Positions 10,196 to 22,822 of a stretch of 64,000 nucleotides of DNA are shown here, piece by piece. Below the pieces are notes generated by a model. It worked only from the letters and a program-made list of their open reading frames with translations. It ran no database searches and had not been told where the DNA came from. The DNA is from Platerodrilus igneus. Lineage: Eukaryota; Arthropoda; Insecta; Coleoptera; Lycidae. The DNA lies in contig JARFIW010000835.1 in NCBI GenBank assembly GCA_036346225.1, positions 977,829 to 1,041,828 of the forward strand. The letters are read 5' to 3'. The position numbers and the translations under genes were made by a program. Every line of letters begins with the position of its first letter. Position 1 is the first letter of the stretch.

Positions 10196-12190
10196 CTGTG
10201 AATAGCCCCACGTTGGTACGATATCTTAATTGCTGTGAAATCAGCTCCACGATTAATGTATTAATTACTGTGATCTTACCTTTCAAACACCAATGCTGGT
10301 TGTCATATAGCTTTGCTGTAATCTTTGCCCACGATTACTGCGTTATACAACTTTGCTATGTCACCGCCCCTAACGTTGCCGTCGCCTTTTAAAACTTTAT
10401 CGTTGTGTTCATACTCGGCCTCTTTCTTCTGCATCTCTAAATTCTATAATTCCTTGAATTTGTATGCCTCGGCTAGCTCAATCTATTAAACACAGAACGC
10501 CCAACGTCACGACAATAAAGATTGTTTAACTCCTATTTGTTAAAATCATGTAAATGAAAATGAAAATGAAGCAATCCAAAATTATACAATATAATAATCG
10601 ATAATATGTACACTTTTATGTTAATGACTTATTAATTTGTATAATATTCAAAAATTAGCCCCTGAAAAAAATATTGATATTTATCTGTTTCCACCAAAAT
10701 TTATCTTCCATGAAAGCTAGCAAAAATACCACTGTAATAACTTTTAAGTACCTTTTGAACGTACAAAACGATCCTCTCTCTATTTTTCAAATTCTCAAAT
10801 GATTTTTAATGACTTACAGATATTTGATATAGCAATATTAAATGTTAAAAATTAAAAGTCTTATACTAATCATGAATAAAATCTCTGACCTGTGTTTTCC
10901 TTGCTTGTCTCTAGGAATTGCCTCTGAATATCGATGGTCAGCACCCCTGGATTGTTACAAGTTGATTTGTTAGCGTAGTTTCTACATTTGTTGACCAGAA
11001 TGATTAATTTATTCTTGCTTAAATTCTCCCTTCGGATTTTGCCATGACTTGGAGTTTACTTGTAGTTTAATTTGAGTATCTCGACGTTTACTTTATGTTT
11101 TCTTGTAAGCTTATTTAAAAGTATTTTTAGAGTATTCTCGAAATTTGTTTAGTAGTACATTTAAACGTACATTTAGAGATACATTCAGAGCCCTAAATTC
11201 TTAAATATTAGAATAAAATTCAATTAATAGTATACCTTACGTTTTAATATTAAAACGGCTACTTCTTGTTGTATAAATTGGCACCTTTAGTTTTCACTAT
11301 TTTAATAAATTATTAATTTTCACTAAGTTTACTTTTACGTAACATTTTAATTTCAATTGACGTTGTTAGTGTCTTGATCTAACAGGTACTAAATGTTTAT
11401 GTGGTCCCCATTGTATTTACAGACTCCTATCTATTTTCCTATTGGTGTCCATCGAGTGTTTGTTGATGAAGGCGTTGTACCTTGCGCTTATCTCTGCACA
11501 ACTCGGTATTTCTAAAAATTCCCTGTTCCGATTCTTGTTCAGACATTCCATTTCACACGTAGACGTTCAATTTTGTGTGGCATATTTTGTAGAAAGTCCA
11601 AATTTTATTGCATTTTGGTCACGTCTTTATGTTTGTGTCGACTACAGTTCAAACTTTATCATATCACGGACCGTCTGTTATTTATTGTTTGTTACTCCAA
11701 ATATGTTGGATTTTATCGAAATAGAATGCCTTTGGTCCGTATTCATATCTTTATAATGACGTATTTGAACGCGTTTACTTATTTATGCGTTGATCTATTT
11801 AATGATATTATTAAATAGCTAGAATGCCAGGTTGTTTATCTTCACCGATTACGTGTTTATTTTGATGAAACTTGATGCGTTTAAAACCTTATTTTTGCAC
11901 GTTTCTTTCCAATTCTGGACTTGTATATTTAACTTAGAACGTATTATGAGACGTACACATTATTATTTTTGCTAAATAGTATTTGATTATTGAATAATGA
12001 GCTTCTTTCTTATGAATTTAATTGGTTATGATTTATATACAGTGTGCTCGCTATTGACTTTATATATAACAGTCGATTTACTCCTATTTAATGGTGGAAT
12101 TGTTTGGTTTTCTTAACGTTAATAATATTTACATTTATCTTACTACCCCTATGACTTAATAAACCATTAAATTACCATCTTATCATAGCA
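10194..12190 (-). mobile_element. Element E3: same family, reverse orientation
   Basis: Left end TGCTGTGAAT, right end CATAGCA, both next to TA repeats, giving TG...CA ends when read on the minus strand. Copies of the TTGCTGTGA motif recur close to the left end (10,194 and about 10,231, with variants near 10,265 and 10,313), as expected of repeated terminal binding sites. A TATA-like box lies near 11,270 on the minus strand. No coding frame is supported. Confidence 0.5.
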
Positions 12191-12206
12191 ATATATAGAT
12201 ATATAT

Positions 12207-14351
12207 TGTTGTGGATTCAAAGGGTTAAATCAGTGGGAAACACCAAAATTTCAACAACCCTGTATATGGAAAAGAGAAAATTATTTACGCGCAAAAATTA
12301 ATTTAATTCATTTAGGGAAAACGGACGAGTATTAACATATTTTTATAATTAAGAATTGGAATGTTAAAATTACATGAAGGAAGAGAGCTTCAAGGAAATA
12401 GAAGTTCAAGGATACGCATAATTAACCATAATTTAGTGTAAGCAATCACATATAAACATAAGGGAGCGTGCTTGGGTAAGAAAATCTATAATCCCAAGGC
12501 AATTCTATTCTTTGTAAAAGTCAACGTCAGTTTTATCAGATACGAAGAAATTTAAAGTCTAGGAATTGTTATGTTCAAAACGGTCGATAATTAACAGAAA
12601 CGTCTGGGTTTTAAAAGGTTACGGTCAAAGAACTCGAGCGTATATTACAATAAGATTTCATAGAAATTATTTCCAACCGTCAGTTTGAATAAACAGCTAG
12701 GGTAACGGACATCTTAAGGAGCGAGGGAAATGGACGATTGGTAATATACAACAGATAAAAACAGATATAAAAGCGTTGAGATTGAAAAACATGTACTATA
12801 TACACGTGGAGTTGAGATAGGATGTCAAAAATATCGATTTTCTGTAACTCAAGTGGGGTTTTAAACGAGACAACAAACATGCATAGAAATGAGATGCATA
12901 GCGTTTAGGAGGAGTTTGGTGACGACAGAAAACTCTGTCAATGGTCGAAAGTCAACAGTGTTAGAAACGAATGCAAACGCAAAGGTTGTAAGCGAATTCG
13001 AAGTATACAACAAGCACGGCAGGAAAAATTTTTAGAATCAACCGACACGGTTATGCTCAAAATTTGTAAAAACTGTTTTAGAAAATAAGCTTTTCTAATG
13101 AAACGCGTGCAGTAGGGAGTTTGAAAGATTATATAAATACCAGAGCTTTAATATTCAAGCTCTCTTTTCCATTACTTCGATAAAGTGCTGAATACCGATT
13201 CAGAATAAGATAATAAAGCTTGTTGTAAGTATTTTATGTTTGGGTAATAATGTTACTGTAAATATAGTGGTTGCAAGTAAAACAGTAGTAGCGGACGTCT
13301 AATTATTGACGTGAACTACGAGTAGCGCATATTAAATTAATAAAGTTCCGGCTACTACAATACAAAAATCAATAAATGGAAGCATGATATATGGGGTAAG
13401 CATCACAAGTAATCGAGTTTGTATGCATGATATATGGAATGGTACTGTGAGACGAGGCGCAGAGCTCGCAGAGGTAGCAGATGGTAGAGGCCTGTGGATC
13501 CGCTGAGTAGCACGGTGAATGGAAACGAAGCCGAGGTGTTCTGGCACTCATCTCCGACGGGAAAGAAGCCTGAAAAATTCTCCAGGTAATTTATTTGAAA
13601 TTTCTGTTGTCTTATAAACATTTGTGAAATGTTGTGCTATGTGGTTGACTTCTTTGGTGGCATATTTTATGGTTGTAGAAACTTATTGTAAAAGATATAT
13701 GTACTGGACAAATTATTGATGTTTGAATACTGAAAAAAGGGTGTATTTAGGACATCCAAAATTTAGTAAGGATAAAAATTGAATTGTAAAAGATAAACGG
13801 ATCTGTAATTTTTGGTTTTAATTTATGCAAGGTTTAAAAGACATACAAACTAAACTGGGTTATTATGAGCTTACCATACTCCAGTGTGGTGTCAGTTTAG
13901 GTTACATGTGGGGCCCATCTACTCATATCTCATTGAAGTTGTTTAAAATTTATTAGAAAAATCAAAGACTTTAAAACATACCATAATTGGAGTTTATAAT
14001 TATTGTATCTAACTGTTTTTAACACATGTAAATATAATTTATTTGTTAATAGGTGTAAATAAAAGGTTGTATGGATGTGGCATTATTTGGTAGTTTTATT
14101 GAATGGTGTGCGAGTGTGAAAGAGATATGTCTATAAATTTAGATATTCGAGAAGAAGCACAGCTGAGCTAGCCAGAGAAGCTGAAGGAGTTTGAAGGCGA
14201 AATAAAAGGGTAAGGATTTTTTTTTGAGATTTTTGGTAACTTCCACGGCATTTTTATGACGCCCAATTCGTGGGGCTCGTATAATTTAGGTGAAGGACCG
14301 ATGTTAAAGCTTTGTCCCAGCTTCGTTCCCGAATTTTTGTAAGTTCCACGG

Positions 14352-14353
<2 letters not shown>
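12207..14353 (+). mobile_element. Element E4: best-preserved member of the family
   Basis: E4 starts TGTTGTGGATTC and ends CCACGGCA, so the ends are TG...CA with a longer inverted match. A strong TATA box (ATATAAATAC, 13,131) is followed 80 bp later by the polyadenylation signal AATAAAG (13,212), the order and spacing of U3-R-U5 in an LTR. At 2.15 kb it has no gene; the overlapping minus-strand frames at 13.3-13.6 kb are shadows. E5 shares the TATATAA..CCAGAG core and an AATAAA about 90 bp after it, which supports a conserved promoter and terminator rather than chance. Confidence 0.6.

Positions 14354-14388
<35 letters not shown>
14354..14388. repeat. (TA)n microsatellite
   Basis: Pure TA between E4 and unrelated sequence. 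The roughly 285 bp from 14,389 to 14,673 that follow contain nothing I can identify. Confidence 0.9.
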
Positions 14389-14390
<2 letters not shown>

Positions 14391-15039
14391 TTACTAATAA
14401 CGACCTCCTTTAGTGTAATTTTCTAACAATGTTGTGGGTTATAGGTCGGCTGGATTATTTAAGAAAACTCTTTTTTATAAACCTGAGTTTTCGGATTATT
14501 TTAATCCTTTTTCAAAGGTATAAGGCGAGGTTATAATAAATTGGCGATTAACATAAAAAGATATTTTTGTTTTAAATCTTCTAAAATGTGTATAACAACT
14601 TCAAAATACAACAAGAGGTAAAAGTATTATGTAAATAAAATATTGATAATAAATAAAAGTCAAAATTTTGTATGTCCCCCGATTGAGTTCACACTAGGTA
14701 TGATAGGTCAAAAATTTTCGAAATGAATTTTCGTATTTTTGGAATTCCGCCCTGCTTGGTCTGAAATTTTCGATTTGTTAAAATCAAGTAGACCTTTACA
14801 GTTGAGCAAAATTCTGTTATTATTCAATTTCGTTGCAGGTAAAGTACATTTTTCGATTATAGTACGCCAAAGTGTCACAAAAAAAGATGTTCAGAATAAA
14901 AAATTATGGCGTTATGCAATTTTTGAGAATGATCGGCCTACTTTGATAATAGAAGTAGAAAATAGGAGAAAGAAATTTTTTATTATTTACGATTACATTA
15001 TAAATCTTAAATGAGAAAACAGGGTAATTACTAACTGCA

Positions 15040-15660
15040 ATTACCTTATTTGGTTTCCTCCAAGATTTGCAAATTTTTTTACCGTAACTCTAAAATTGTT
15101 ATATACTTTCGCTATAGTCATTGGGTTAATTTCATCTATAGCATCACTAATTTTTTGTTTTAATAAGTCGATGTTTATCATAAAGATCACATGTATAAAC
15201 TTTTCGTTTCAAATAATCCCATAAGTAAAAATCCATGGGGTCAAATCCGGCAATCTTGCTGGCCAATGTATTACACCATGTCGTCCAATCCACCTTTCAG
15301 GAAAGTGCTGATTTAAAGTTTTTGTAATCAAACGAGTTGAATGAGCTGGACATCCATCTTATTGAAAATAAAACTCTTCTAAATTCACGTCTTCCATGTC
15401 AGGTAAAAAAAGTTTTCGAGCACATCCAAATAGGAATGTTGGTTTAAATTAGTGTCAAAAAAATATGGGCCAATAATTTTATCGTACCTTATTGCACACC
15501 ATACATTTACTTTCTTGTACCGTTGACTGTTAGTTACTATACGAAAATGTGGATTCTCATGAAACCAATACCTACAATTATGTGAAGACACGATGCCATT
15601 CGTTGTAAAAGTTGACTCATCCAAAAAAATTATTTTTTTATACAAATATCTGTCATTCAA
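15040..15660 (-). pseudogene. Mariner-type DDE transposase, catalytic half
   Basis: An open stretch from 15,660 to 15,385 gives IIFLDESTF (first catalytic Asp), then HENPHFR and VNVWCAI, blocks typical of IS630/Tc1/mariner transposases. Past a stop the same strand gives DGCPAHS (second Asp) and WPARLPDLTPW (third Asp), then NIDLLKQKISDA near the C-terminus. The DNA-binding N-terminal half between 15,661 and about 16,200 is shifted and broken, with only traces such as LGEASYAHVINKFHDRFP. Stops at several places mean no active enzyme. Confidence 0.75.
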
Positions 15661-16204
15661 AATCTTTTTTCAAACCCATAAACAAAACAGCAAACGGTGG
15701 TCATTGTCTCCAGCTTCTAATTTATGAATGAACGCAGGTTAAATGGTATAATTTTTTTTTTGGGAATTCTTTGTACGTGCGATTTACTTATTGATAATTC
15801 AGTAGACCACTTTCTCAATGATAATTAATTATAAGTGTTCACGGATTCTATCACCAAGACTTTAACAGCAACTTCATGATCATGCACTAGCTTTTTTTCT
15901 TCAAATTTTGCACACCTTCAGTTTCTGTAAACTTTTTCACAAGCTTTTTACTCCACTGACAGAAATTGCCACCATTGGAAATCGGTCGTGAAACTTATTA
16001 ATAACATGAGCATAAGATGCTTCCCCAAGTCTATGACATTGTATAAGATGAATGCGCTTTTGGAGTCAACATTTTTAGTATAAAAAACTACAGAAAATTA
16101 AAAACAAAACAAACAAAAACTAAAGAACAGTTAATTTGCAAATTACTGAGATAATTAGTCAATTTAGAACAAATACTTCAAAGTTTTGAAGTTTATTTAA
16201 GATA

Positions 16205-16390
16205 ATGACAGCAAATTGTTTGCTACGACGCGATTGCCTGGTTTTCATGATAGATAATATCGACTTATTAAAACAAAAAATTAGTGATGCTGTAGATGAA
16301 AATAACCCAATGATCATAGCGAAAGCATACTACAATTTTAGAGTTAGGATAGAAAAATGTGCAAATCTTGGAGAAAACCAAATAGAGTAA
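16205..16390 (+). pseudogene. Inverted duplicate of the transposase C-terminus
   Basis: This plus-strand frame holds NIDLLKQKISDAVDENNP and NFRVRIEKCANLG, the same C-terminal block that the left arm encodes on the minus strand. It therefore belongs to the inverted arm and is not a separate gene. Its frame is open where the left copy has changes, so it records an older state of the sequence. Confidence 0.7.
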
Positions 16391-16713
16391 TTGTAGTTAG
16401 TAATCACCCTGTTTCTCATCTTAGGTTTATAATGTAATCGTAAATAATAAAAAATTTTACTCCTATTTTCTACTTTTATTATCAAAGTAGGCCGATCATT
16501 CTTAAAAATTGCATAACGTCCTAACTTTTCATTCTGAACAATTTTTCTCAGTGACACTTTGGCGTGCTATAAGCGGAAAAGGTACGTTTCCTGAAATCGA
16601 AAGTAAACTAAAAATAAGCTGCAGATCAAGCAGGGCTGAATCCTTAAATATGAAAACTCAATTTGAAAATGTTTGGTCCATCATAACTATTGTGAACTCA
16701 ATCCGGTGACACA

Positions 16714-16715
16714 GC

Positions 16716-16783
<68 letters not shown>

Positions 16784-16784
16784 A
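16714..16784. repeat. (TA)n with TACATA interruptions
   Basis: TA dinucleotides interrupted by TACATA at regular places, between the mariner element and E5. Confidence 0.9.
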
Positions 16785-18521
16785 AATGATATGATAACAC
16801 CGCACGTCGATGTAATAAACGTACAGCTGAACGCCACCGCTATGTATTTTTCTCTAATCTTCTAATTTAATTATGCCACGGCTAGCCCTTTTTAATTTAC
16901 ACAGAGTGCACAACGTTACGATAATCAATTTAATTTACCCCTTTAACTCTTACCTGTTTGAATTGATAAAACGAAGTCAATCAACATTCGTATAATGAAA
17001 GGAAATAATATTTACACTTCACAATTTTTGTAATCCTTTAAATACGCCCTTCAATCAATTAATATTATATGGATCATTTATCCTAAAAATTATATTTTTT
17101 CAATTTAACTTTAAAGTCACCAAAAATGAAACCTTTTACAAAAAATTCTGGAACGTTCAAGATTCGTTTATGATTATTACGTAAGTTTCAACGTATTCAA
17201 TGTTAGCGTTGACTCCTTACAAACGTGTGTGAAAATTAAAATATTCAGTGTTAAAATTTAAATTTGAAAAGATTCCTTATACTAGTTAGCCCTGACCTGT
17301 GATATTTTGATGAGTTGTTGCGTGTTGTAGATCAACACCCCCTTACTATCTTCAATCGGAAACCAATGCTCTGTTTTGTACTCCTTCACGTGCGTTTGAA
17401 CCAATAATTCAGTACGGTTACCCCTTGTTTCCAGAATTCACCTCGTGTCTTATTCGATATTTTTCTGGATGCGCCTTGGACCTCTTCACTTAATTACAAA
17501 CTGGATTTCCTATATACACCTTAGTATCATGAATTAGAATTAGAAGTTCTTAGGACTATGAATTAGAATTAGAATTTCTTATATTCGTGAATTCGAATTA
17601 GAAGCCCTATATCATTATAAACATTTAATTCAAATTAATTAACCAATTTCTACTCACGTTTTCTGCAAAAACGGCAAAAGCTTTTTCATATATTCTTAAC
17701 GCAATTACACAACACTATTTTTCACTATAATATAAAATTTATTTATTCGACGCGTAAATATCTGATTAAGAGTATTGCAGTTTCGACGTGCTTCAAATTG
17801 AGACTGACTCTTTCTTATCAACTCTGGGCGTTATATAGCTTTTGCTATCTGCATTTGGATTGGTTTTCGAAACAGCCTTACAAAGTGTTGCAACCAACCA
17901 TATTTGTCTTGGGCATTCCTAGTATTCCCAAGCTGATTTCTGACTAAACCATTTTGTAATCCGGTATCATGCTGGTATTTGCTATTATTTCACGATCTCT
18001 GACCGCCTGTTTTGTTATTATTGTTGGACTTTTATTTAGCTTATGTCTGTTGTTTATGTAGATAAAGCTTTTGGAGAATTGAACAAAATAATTGACGTAA
18101 CATGATTGATGTTTTTGTTTATGTATTTATTTACAATTTATCTTTGAAGTGCGATTCTTATCAAAACGCTTTATTATTATTCTTTATTACAAGCGTAATT
18201 GCATGAAAATTTACTAGATTTTATTTTATCTTATGCGTATCTGTTTTATAACTTAGTGAATGCTTCTTGACGTATTTTAATTACATGTATGATTATTTCT
18301 CTGCTGAATACGCGTTCTATTATTGGAAGATATGCTTGCTAGCATTGATTAAAGTTAATTACGGTCCATATACAGGGTGTTAAATGCTTGCTATTTACAT
18401 AATGTGCTAATTATTTATTTTCCTGCTAAATAAATACAGTTTTCTGATTCCCATTGCTATTTACAGTTACTACGCGACCCATACTACTGAATACACCCCC
18501 AAAACAACTCCTATCACAGCA
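16785..18521 (-). mobile_element. Element E5: shorter member of the TA-flanked family, reverse orientation
   Basis: The right end ATCACAGCA followed by TA repeats is the inverse of the family start TGCTGTGAT. Read on the minus strand it has CAGGGTGT-type sequence inverted near 18,377, TATATAACGCCCAGAG near 17,838 and AATAAATAAA near 17,748, the same order and spacing as in E4. The left end is eroded. At 1.7 kb it is shorter than the others, so it carries internal deletions. Confidence 0.5.
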
Positions 18522-18552
<31 letters not shown>

Positions 18553-18625
18553 AATATTTAAGGTAGTTAATTACACAAGGTAACTTGATAAATACTATCG
18601 TATTACAGTGAATAAGATAAGATAA

Positions 18626-18660
<35 letters not shown>
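18522..18660. repeat. Two (TA)n arrays around an 80-bp spacer
   Basis: TA arrays at about 18,522-18,552 and 18,629-18,659 flank unrelated sequence. No inserted element is recognised in the spacer. Confidence 0.85.
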
Positions 18661-18661
<1 letters not shown>

Positions 18662-21540
18662 TTACCCTTGCGTTAAATAAAACAGTTTGTAAAAATGTTG
18701 AAAACCTTTAACCTCGCTGTGCAAATATTTAACTTGCATTAATATTCACAAACTTAAATTAATTTTTATGCAGACTAGCGTACAGTATCGTTTCCTTGCA
18801 CTCGTAGTTCACAAAACAAAAATTCCCCCTTTCTGACGTTCTGTGCCCGTATTTATATGATTTGCAGGCATGAGATTTGTGGAATATCTATTGCATTGAA
18901 ACTTTTTCCATCATGTGTAAAATTTTAAATTGCCAAACAAATAAATAAATCCAATAGAGCTTTTAAGACTAATGTTGAATATATTCTCCTATAATTTTCG
19001 ATGTATTAGCCTCATATGGAAATAGCAAGATTACAGCAGACTTGCAGTGATAGAGTGTTTGAACTTTTGCCTTGACAAATGAGGTTAAATATAATAAGCG
19101 CTACACTAAATATAAAATAGCACGAAGGTATTTGGTACAACTGTATATAAAGATTAAATTTAATCTTGTTGCCTTCATATTGCAACAAAATTATTGAAAC
19201 TAAATAATGAGCATTTTTATGAAATAGATTGTCCTTAATACAATAAATAGTTTAAATAATGTAAATTTGCTTTAAAAAATCGATTTATGCATTATTTAGA
19301 AACTGATAATGGTGGGGAATGACTAAGCTCTATCCTCACAACATTAAATTCCTTAATCTAATATATAGGTTTCTAATGATAGAAATTAGAATTGGAAATG
19401 TAATTTAAAAACAAACAATGCCAAAATATTACTAAGCTTAAACGTATGACATTAATTTCAATAACCTAATCAATTGAAAATTAACATCAAATATGCGATT
19501 TGCGAAGTATTTACAAACTGATGATGCTGAAATAGTATATTATTCAACGAGCGAGTTATAATAGCCATTACTCATTTGGAAGTTTTGCGCCGCGAGCCCT
19601 TTAGGGCTCACGGCGTTATCCGAATAAATAAAGGCCATAACTCGCGAGTAGAATAAAATGATTTTCCCACGACTACACAAATCTTCATTTATAAGATATT
19701 TTCTAAAACGTTTTACCTAATATCGCAGCTAAAATTTATTTGTCAAAATGTAAATGAAGGTCTATACTGATTGGTCAGAGTTGTTAGATTATGATCATAA
19801 TCCACTACTTGTATGTTCCTAATTGGTTAAAGGTGTTGGATTATGAATTCATATACACCTACAGAATAATGAATACTATTATTAACCTATGCTAAAATGT
19901 GTCTAATGTATTACTGAACAATCGTGGGAAAACATTATTAAATAATAAATTTCACATCAATATATATTCGGAAATGAGGCTAGGCTGAGATGTGAAGCAG
20001 CATAAAACATTAAGGATTTTACTATGCGAGATTTTTGGCGTGCGACTAATGTCTCAGGTCTTTCGTCATACTGCACTTTCCCTTACATATTGAAAGAATG
20101 CTATTTACCGTCAAAGTACAAAAATTAACGTTAGAGTAGTTCCAAAAATAAGTTTGTAATTAGAGTCCATGACAAGCACCTGTAGAAAGTATAAATAAAA
20201 CTTTTGATGAATATATTTTTGTATGCATAAATATGATGCTTTTCATATCTATCCAATATGAAATGAAAGAATGGATTCAAGCTGCATCTCATGCACAGAC
20301 ACAAAATAAATTTAAAATAAATTTCCATCTAAATTAAATAAATTCATAAGACGCTACCTACAATCAAATCCAATAAAGTACAATTTGTAGCGTGTAGTGT
20401 ATGAAGTTGTCTTAACACCACCACTGGTGTCTTTTGCATAATCATATTTCTACCTCTCCCCATAAATATTTTAAAACGCGATATTTCGTGCAAAACGTGA
20501 ATACCTGCGGCCGCTAGTGCTCTGACCCGTCACTATGACCTTTGACTTCCTTTTCGAATGTAAATGCAGTGTTGACAAATCGTCGATGATAATCATAAAA
20601 TGCCCCCGAGATTTTTAGAAAAACTGTTACTTATATCCTCTTGGTTAGCATAAAATGAGCACGCGTTCCCACGGCATAAACTCCTACATACCCTTAAGGA
20701 ATTCAACAGACACGCGTTGGTTTTATTTGTTCTTGGTCTAGTCAACAGCCGAACTAATAAAGATTTTGTAGATGTGTGTTTTCAAGGTTTTTAAATGTGA
20801 AGAATAACTTTATTAGAGCATAACGTTTTATTAGCTATAATAATTGTAGTTCTGGTATTTATAAGAAGATAAATTTCTTCTAGTAATGTATTAACTGTAT
20901 ACTTATAACTAGAGAAGGTCGGTGAAAATGGTCTTGCATACAGAGAATAAATTTTAAAACGGGATTTATTTTGTTCATTTACTTACCTCGAGTAGATTTT
21001 ACTGTCGTCGAGAGGCAAAGAATGGTATTGAAGAAATATTTTAGAGATCATGCACGTTAATAGAATACACAAACAATAAATTCAAAAAACTGCCAAAAGA
21101 ATTTCTTTCAATTTTATCAAAATTTAATAACATACCTTACACTTAAATAAAAATATAAATACATTGCACTAGTATAAAGGCCAAAACACTAACTACACAG
21201 GCCAACAAATTTTGACTTTTTGAAAGTTGATTTCGATCTGACATCTGATTTTGTATAATTTTGCTGTGCTGAATTCAAATCCGAGTGTCTTTTTGCCTTA
21301 TCACGAAAGGGTTTTTATCAATGCTGAAAATAAATTAATAAAAAAATTGGTCAAATTAAACGCTACAAAAAAAATTACAAATAGTAAACTAAATTGAAAA
21401 AAGTCTTAAATGATCTTTAATTTCTTTTCTTTCCAGAAGATCTTTCCCTCTTGGATGAAAAACTTCGTTTAGTGGACTTTCTTCTGAATTCCACGGTCGG
21501 ATTGTCCCTCCAAACAACGTAAACTAACATAAACCCTTTC
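18661..21540. other. About 2.9 kb without a recognisable gene
   Basis: AT-rich sequence with only short open frames. On the minus strand near 21,430-21,500 a very basic peptide (KSTKRSFSSKR) can be read, but nothing supports it as a gene. A hairpin unit around 19.55-19.66 kb is listed separately. I see no promoter or transposase. Confidence 0.5.
19553..19656. repeat. Nested inverted repeat (possible foldback MITE)
   Basis: An inner hairpin GCCGCGAGCCCT / AGGGCTCACGGC (19,589-19,614) has a 2-nt loop. It sits inside outer arms that read GCGAGTTATAATAGCC on the left and GGCCATAACTCGC on the right, so the whole 100 bp can fold. The inner arm is much more GC-rich than its surroundings. This is the layout of a small foldback element or a structured RNA. 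Target duplications were not identified. Confidence 0.5.
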
Positions 21541-21589
21541 CTCCACCCTACTTTGTCCTTCTCTCTCCTCTCGCATCCGTATGACATAC

Positions 21590-21960
21590 ATCCAAACTAT
21601 AACCGACATACATCCGACATATGTTCAACATATGTCTAACATGTATTTAATATACGTCAGCCATATCCGCCATATGTCTGACATGTCCAACATTCGGAAT
21701 AAATCCGACCTAGGTCGGGACAATTTTACCCTATGAGGCAAATTCACACTATAAGGCAGAATCACCCTATGAGGCAATTTCACCCTATGAGGCAGAGTCA
21801 CCCTATGAGGCAATTTCGCCCTATGAAGCAATTTCATCCTAAAAGGCAATTTCACTCTATCTTAACATTTTACATATATCCGACATATATCCGGATATAT
21901 GTCGATGCGCACCCCTGCCCAGTCCGACCTAGGTCGAATTAAATCCGACCTAGGACGGAT
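21590..21960. repeat. Short tandem repeats and ACCTAGGT palindromes
   Basis: About 21,725-21,850 holds some seven copies of an 18-19 bp unit based on CCTATGAGGCA. Before it lie degenerate CATATGTC/CATACATCC repeats. The palindrome TCCGACCTAGGTCGG occurs at about 21,706 and 21,921, with a one-base variant at about 21,945. The opposing open frames here are low-complexity translations of the repeat. Confidence 0.8.
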
Positions 21961-21996
21961 AACAAAACTGTTCCTAAACACGAGAATGTAAGCGAT

Positions 21997-22430
21997 ATGA
22001 CGGAAAAGGATGTTTATCCTAAAAAGAAATTTATGGGGCATTTAACAGCTATCTACGAAGAAAGTTCGACCTGTTTGTGTCCGCTAGGCATGGTGTTAAA
22101 GCTAAGCTTCCGTTTTCTCTGGAAAGCACTAACAATATGGGCCAGGGAGTAAAAGAAATCATCGGAAAAAAGACCTCGAAAGCATTAATAAAAAATTCCA
22201 AAATCCTATATCTGTTCCGTACAAAGCGGCACTAACAGATGTTAAGTTGGAAACTTTATTGGAAGAACTACCAGATATATTATATGGATTCCAAAAAGAT
22301 TATTACTATCTATTTGACATGGATGTAACCCAAAATTTTGCTGGCATATTTAGCAAGATGGATATGTGTAATTATTTAACTACAAACCATAATCAACGAA
22401 CTTCGTTCGTTTATGAAATCGATTTGTCGT
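21997..22430 (+). pseudogene. Polinton P1: uncharacterised gene remnant (gene X)
   Basis: Across two frames the plus strand reads as protein: MTEKDVYPKKKF near 22.0 kb, then LRRKFDLFVSARHG, FSLESTNNMGQGVKEIIGKK, KAALTDVKLETLLEELPD, and YYYLFDMDVTQNFAGIFSK, ending near a GTCT/GTCC microsatellite. At least one frameshift and a lost base near 22,205 break it. I do not recognise the family. It stands just before gene A in the same direction, so I place it in P1, though it has no copy in P2 to prove this. Confidence 0.45.
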
Positions 22431-22470
22431 CCGTCTGTCTGTCCGTCTGTCCGTCCGTCTGTCCGTCCTA
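22424..22470. repeat. (GTCTGTCC)n microsatellite
   Basis: GTCT and GTCC tetramers alternate over about 47 bp at the end of the gene X remnant. The following 330 bp to about 22,800 are GC-richer, with runs of C, and match nothing else in the window. They may be a separate insertion. Confidence 0.85.
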
Positions 22471-22822
22471 GGCCTTTCTAATGGTCGGACATCAATGTGT
22501 GATACATCAATCGATTCAGCTCGGTGTCCTGAGCTTAAGTTTTGATGTCAGTTGAAATCGGGCCACGGGGACGCCGTGCCCCCGCGATATTCCGTCGGGA
22601 AAATTAAAATTTCAAATAGGTCCAAAATTAATGTGCGATACATATTTGGACTCCCCTAACATAGCTGAGTCGAAATATGGTACCCCCCACAAAATCTGAC
22701 CACGGATACCCGACCCCCCCGGGGAATTAATTTTTATTTTATCTGAATACTTATAACTATTACAACATAATAATTTTAATTTCTTTAAATTGTTTTAAAG
22801 TAAGTTTACATTTGGAAGTTCG

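Larger units (their letters stand above)
14674..16710 (-). mobile_element. Tc1/mariner-like element with about 0.5-kb palindromic ends
   Basis: The ends match as inverted repeats over about 0.5 kb (14,674-15,184 and 16,237-16,710), beginning GTCCCCCGATTGAGTTCAC on the left and GTCACCGGATTGAGTTCAC on the right strand. A broken mariner-type transposase lies between them on the minus strand. Both arms carry the coding end of the transposase (NIDLLKQKISDA), so the arm at the original 5' end was replaced by an inverted copy of the 3' end. It sits between (TA)n-flanked elements. The target duplication is not clear. Confidence 0.7.

Noticed and set aside
21625..21942. Repeat proteins on both strands (MRQFHP and RVKLPH repeats)
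   Set aside because: An 18-19 bp tandem repeat whose length keeps frames open by chance; no start context or conservation.
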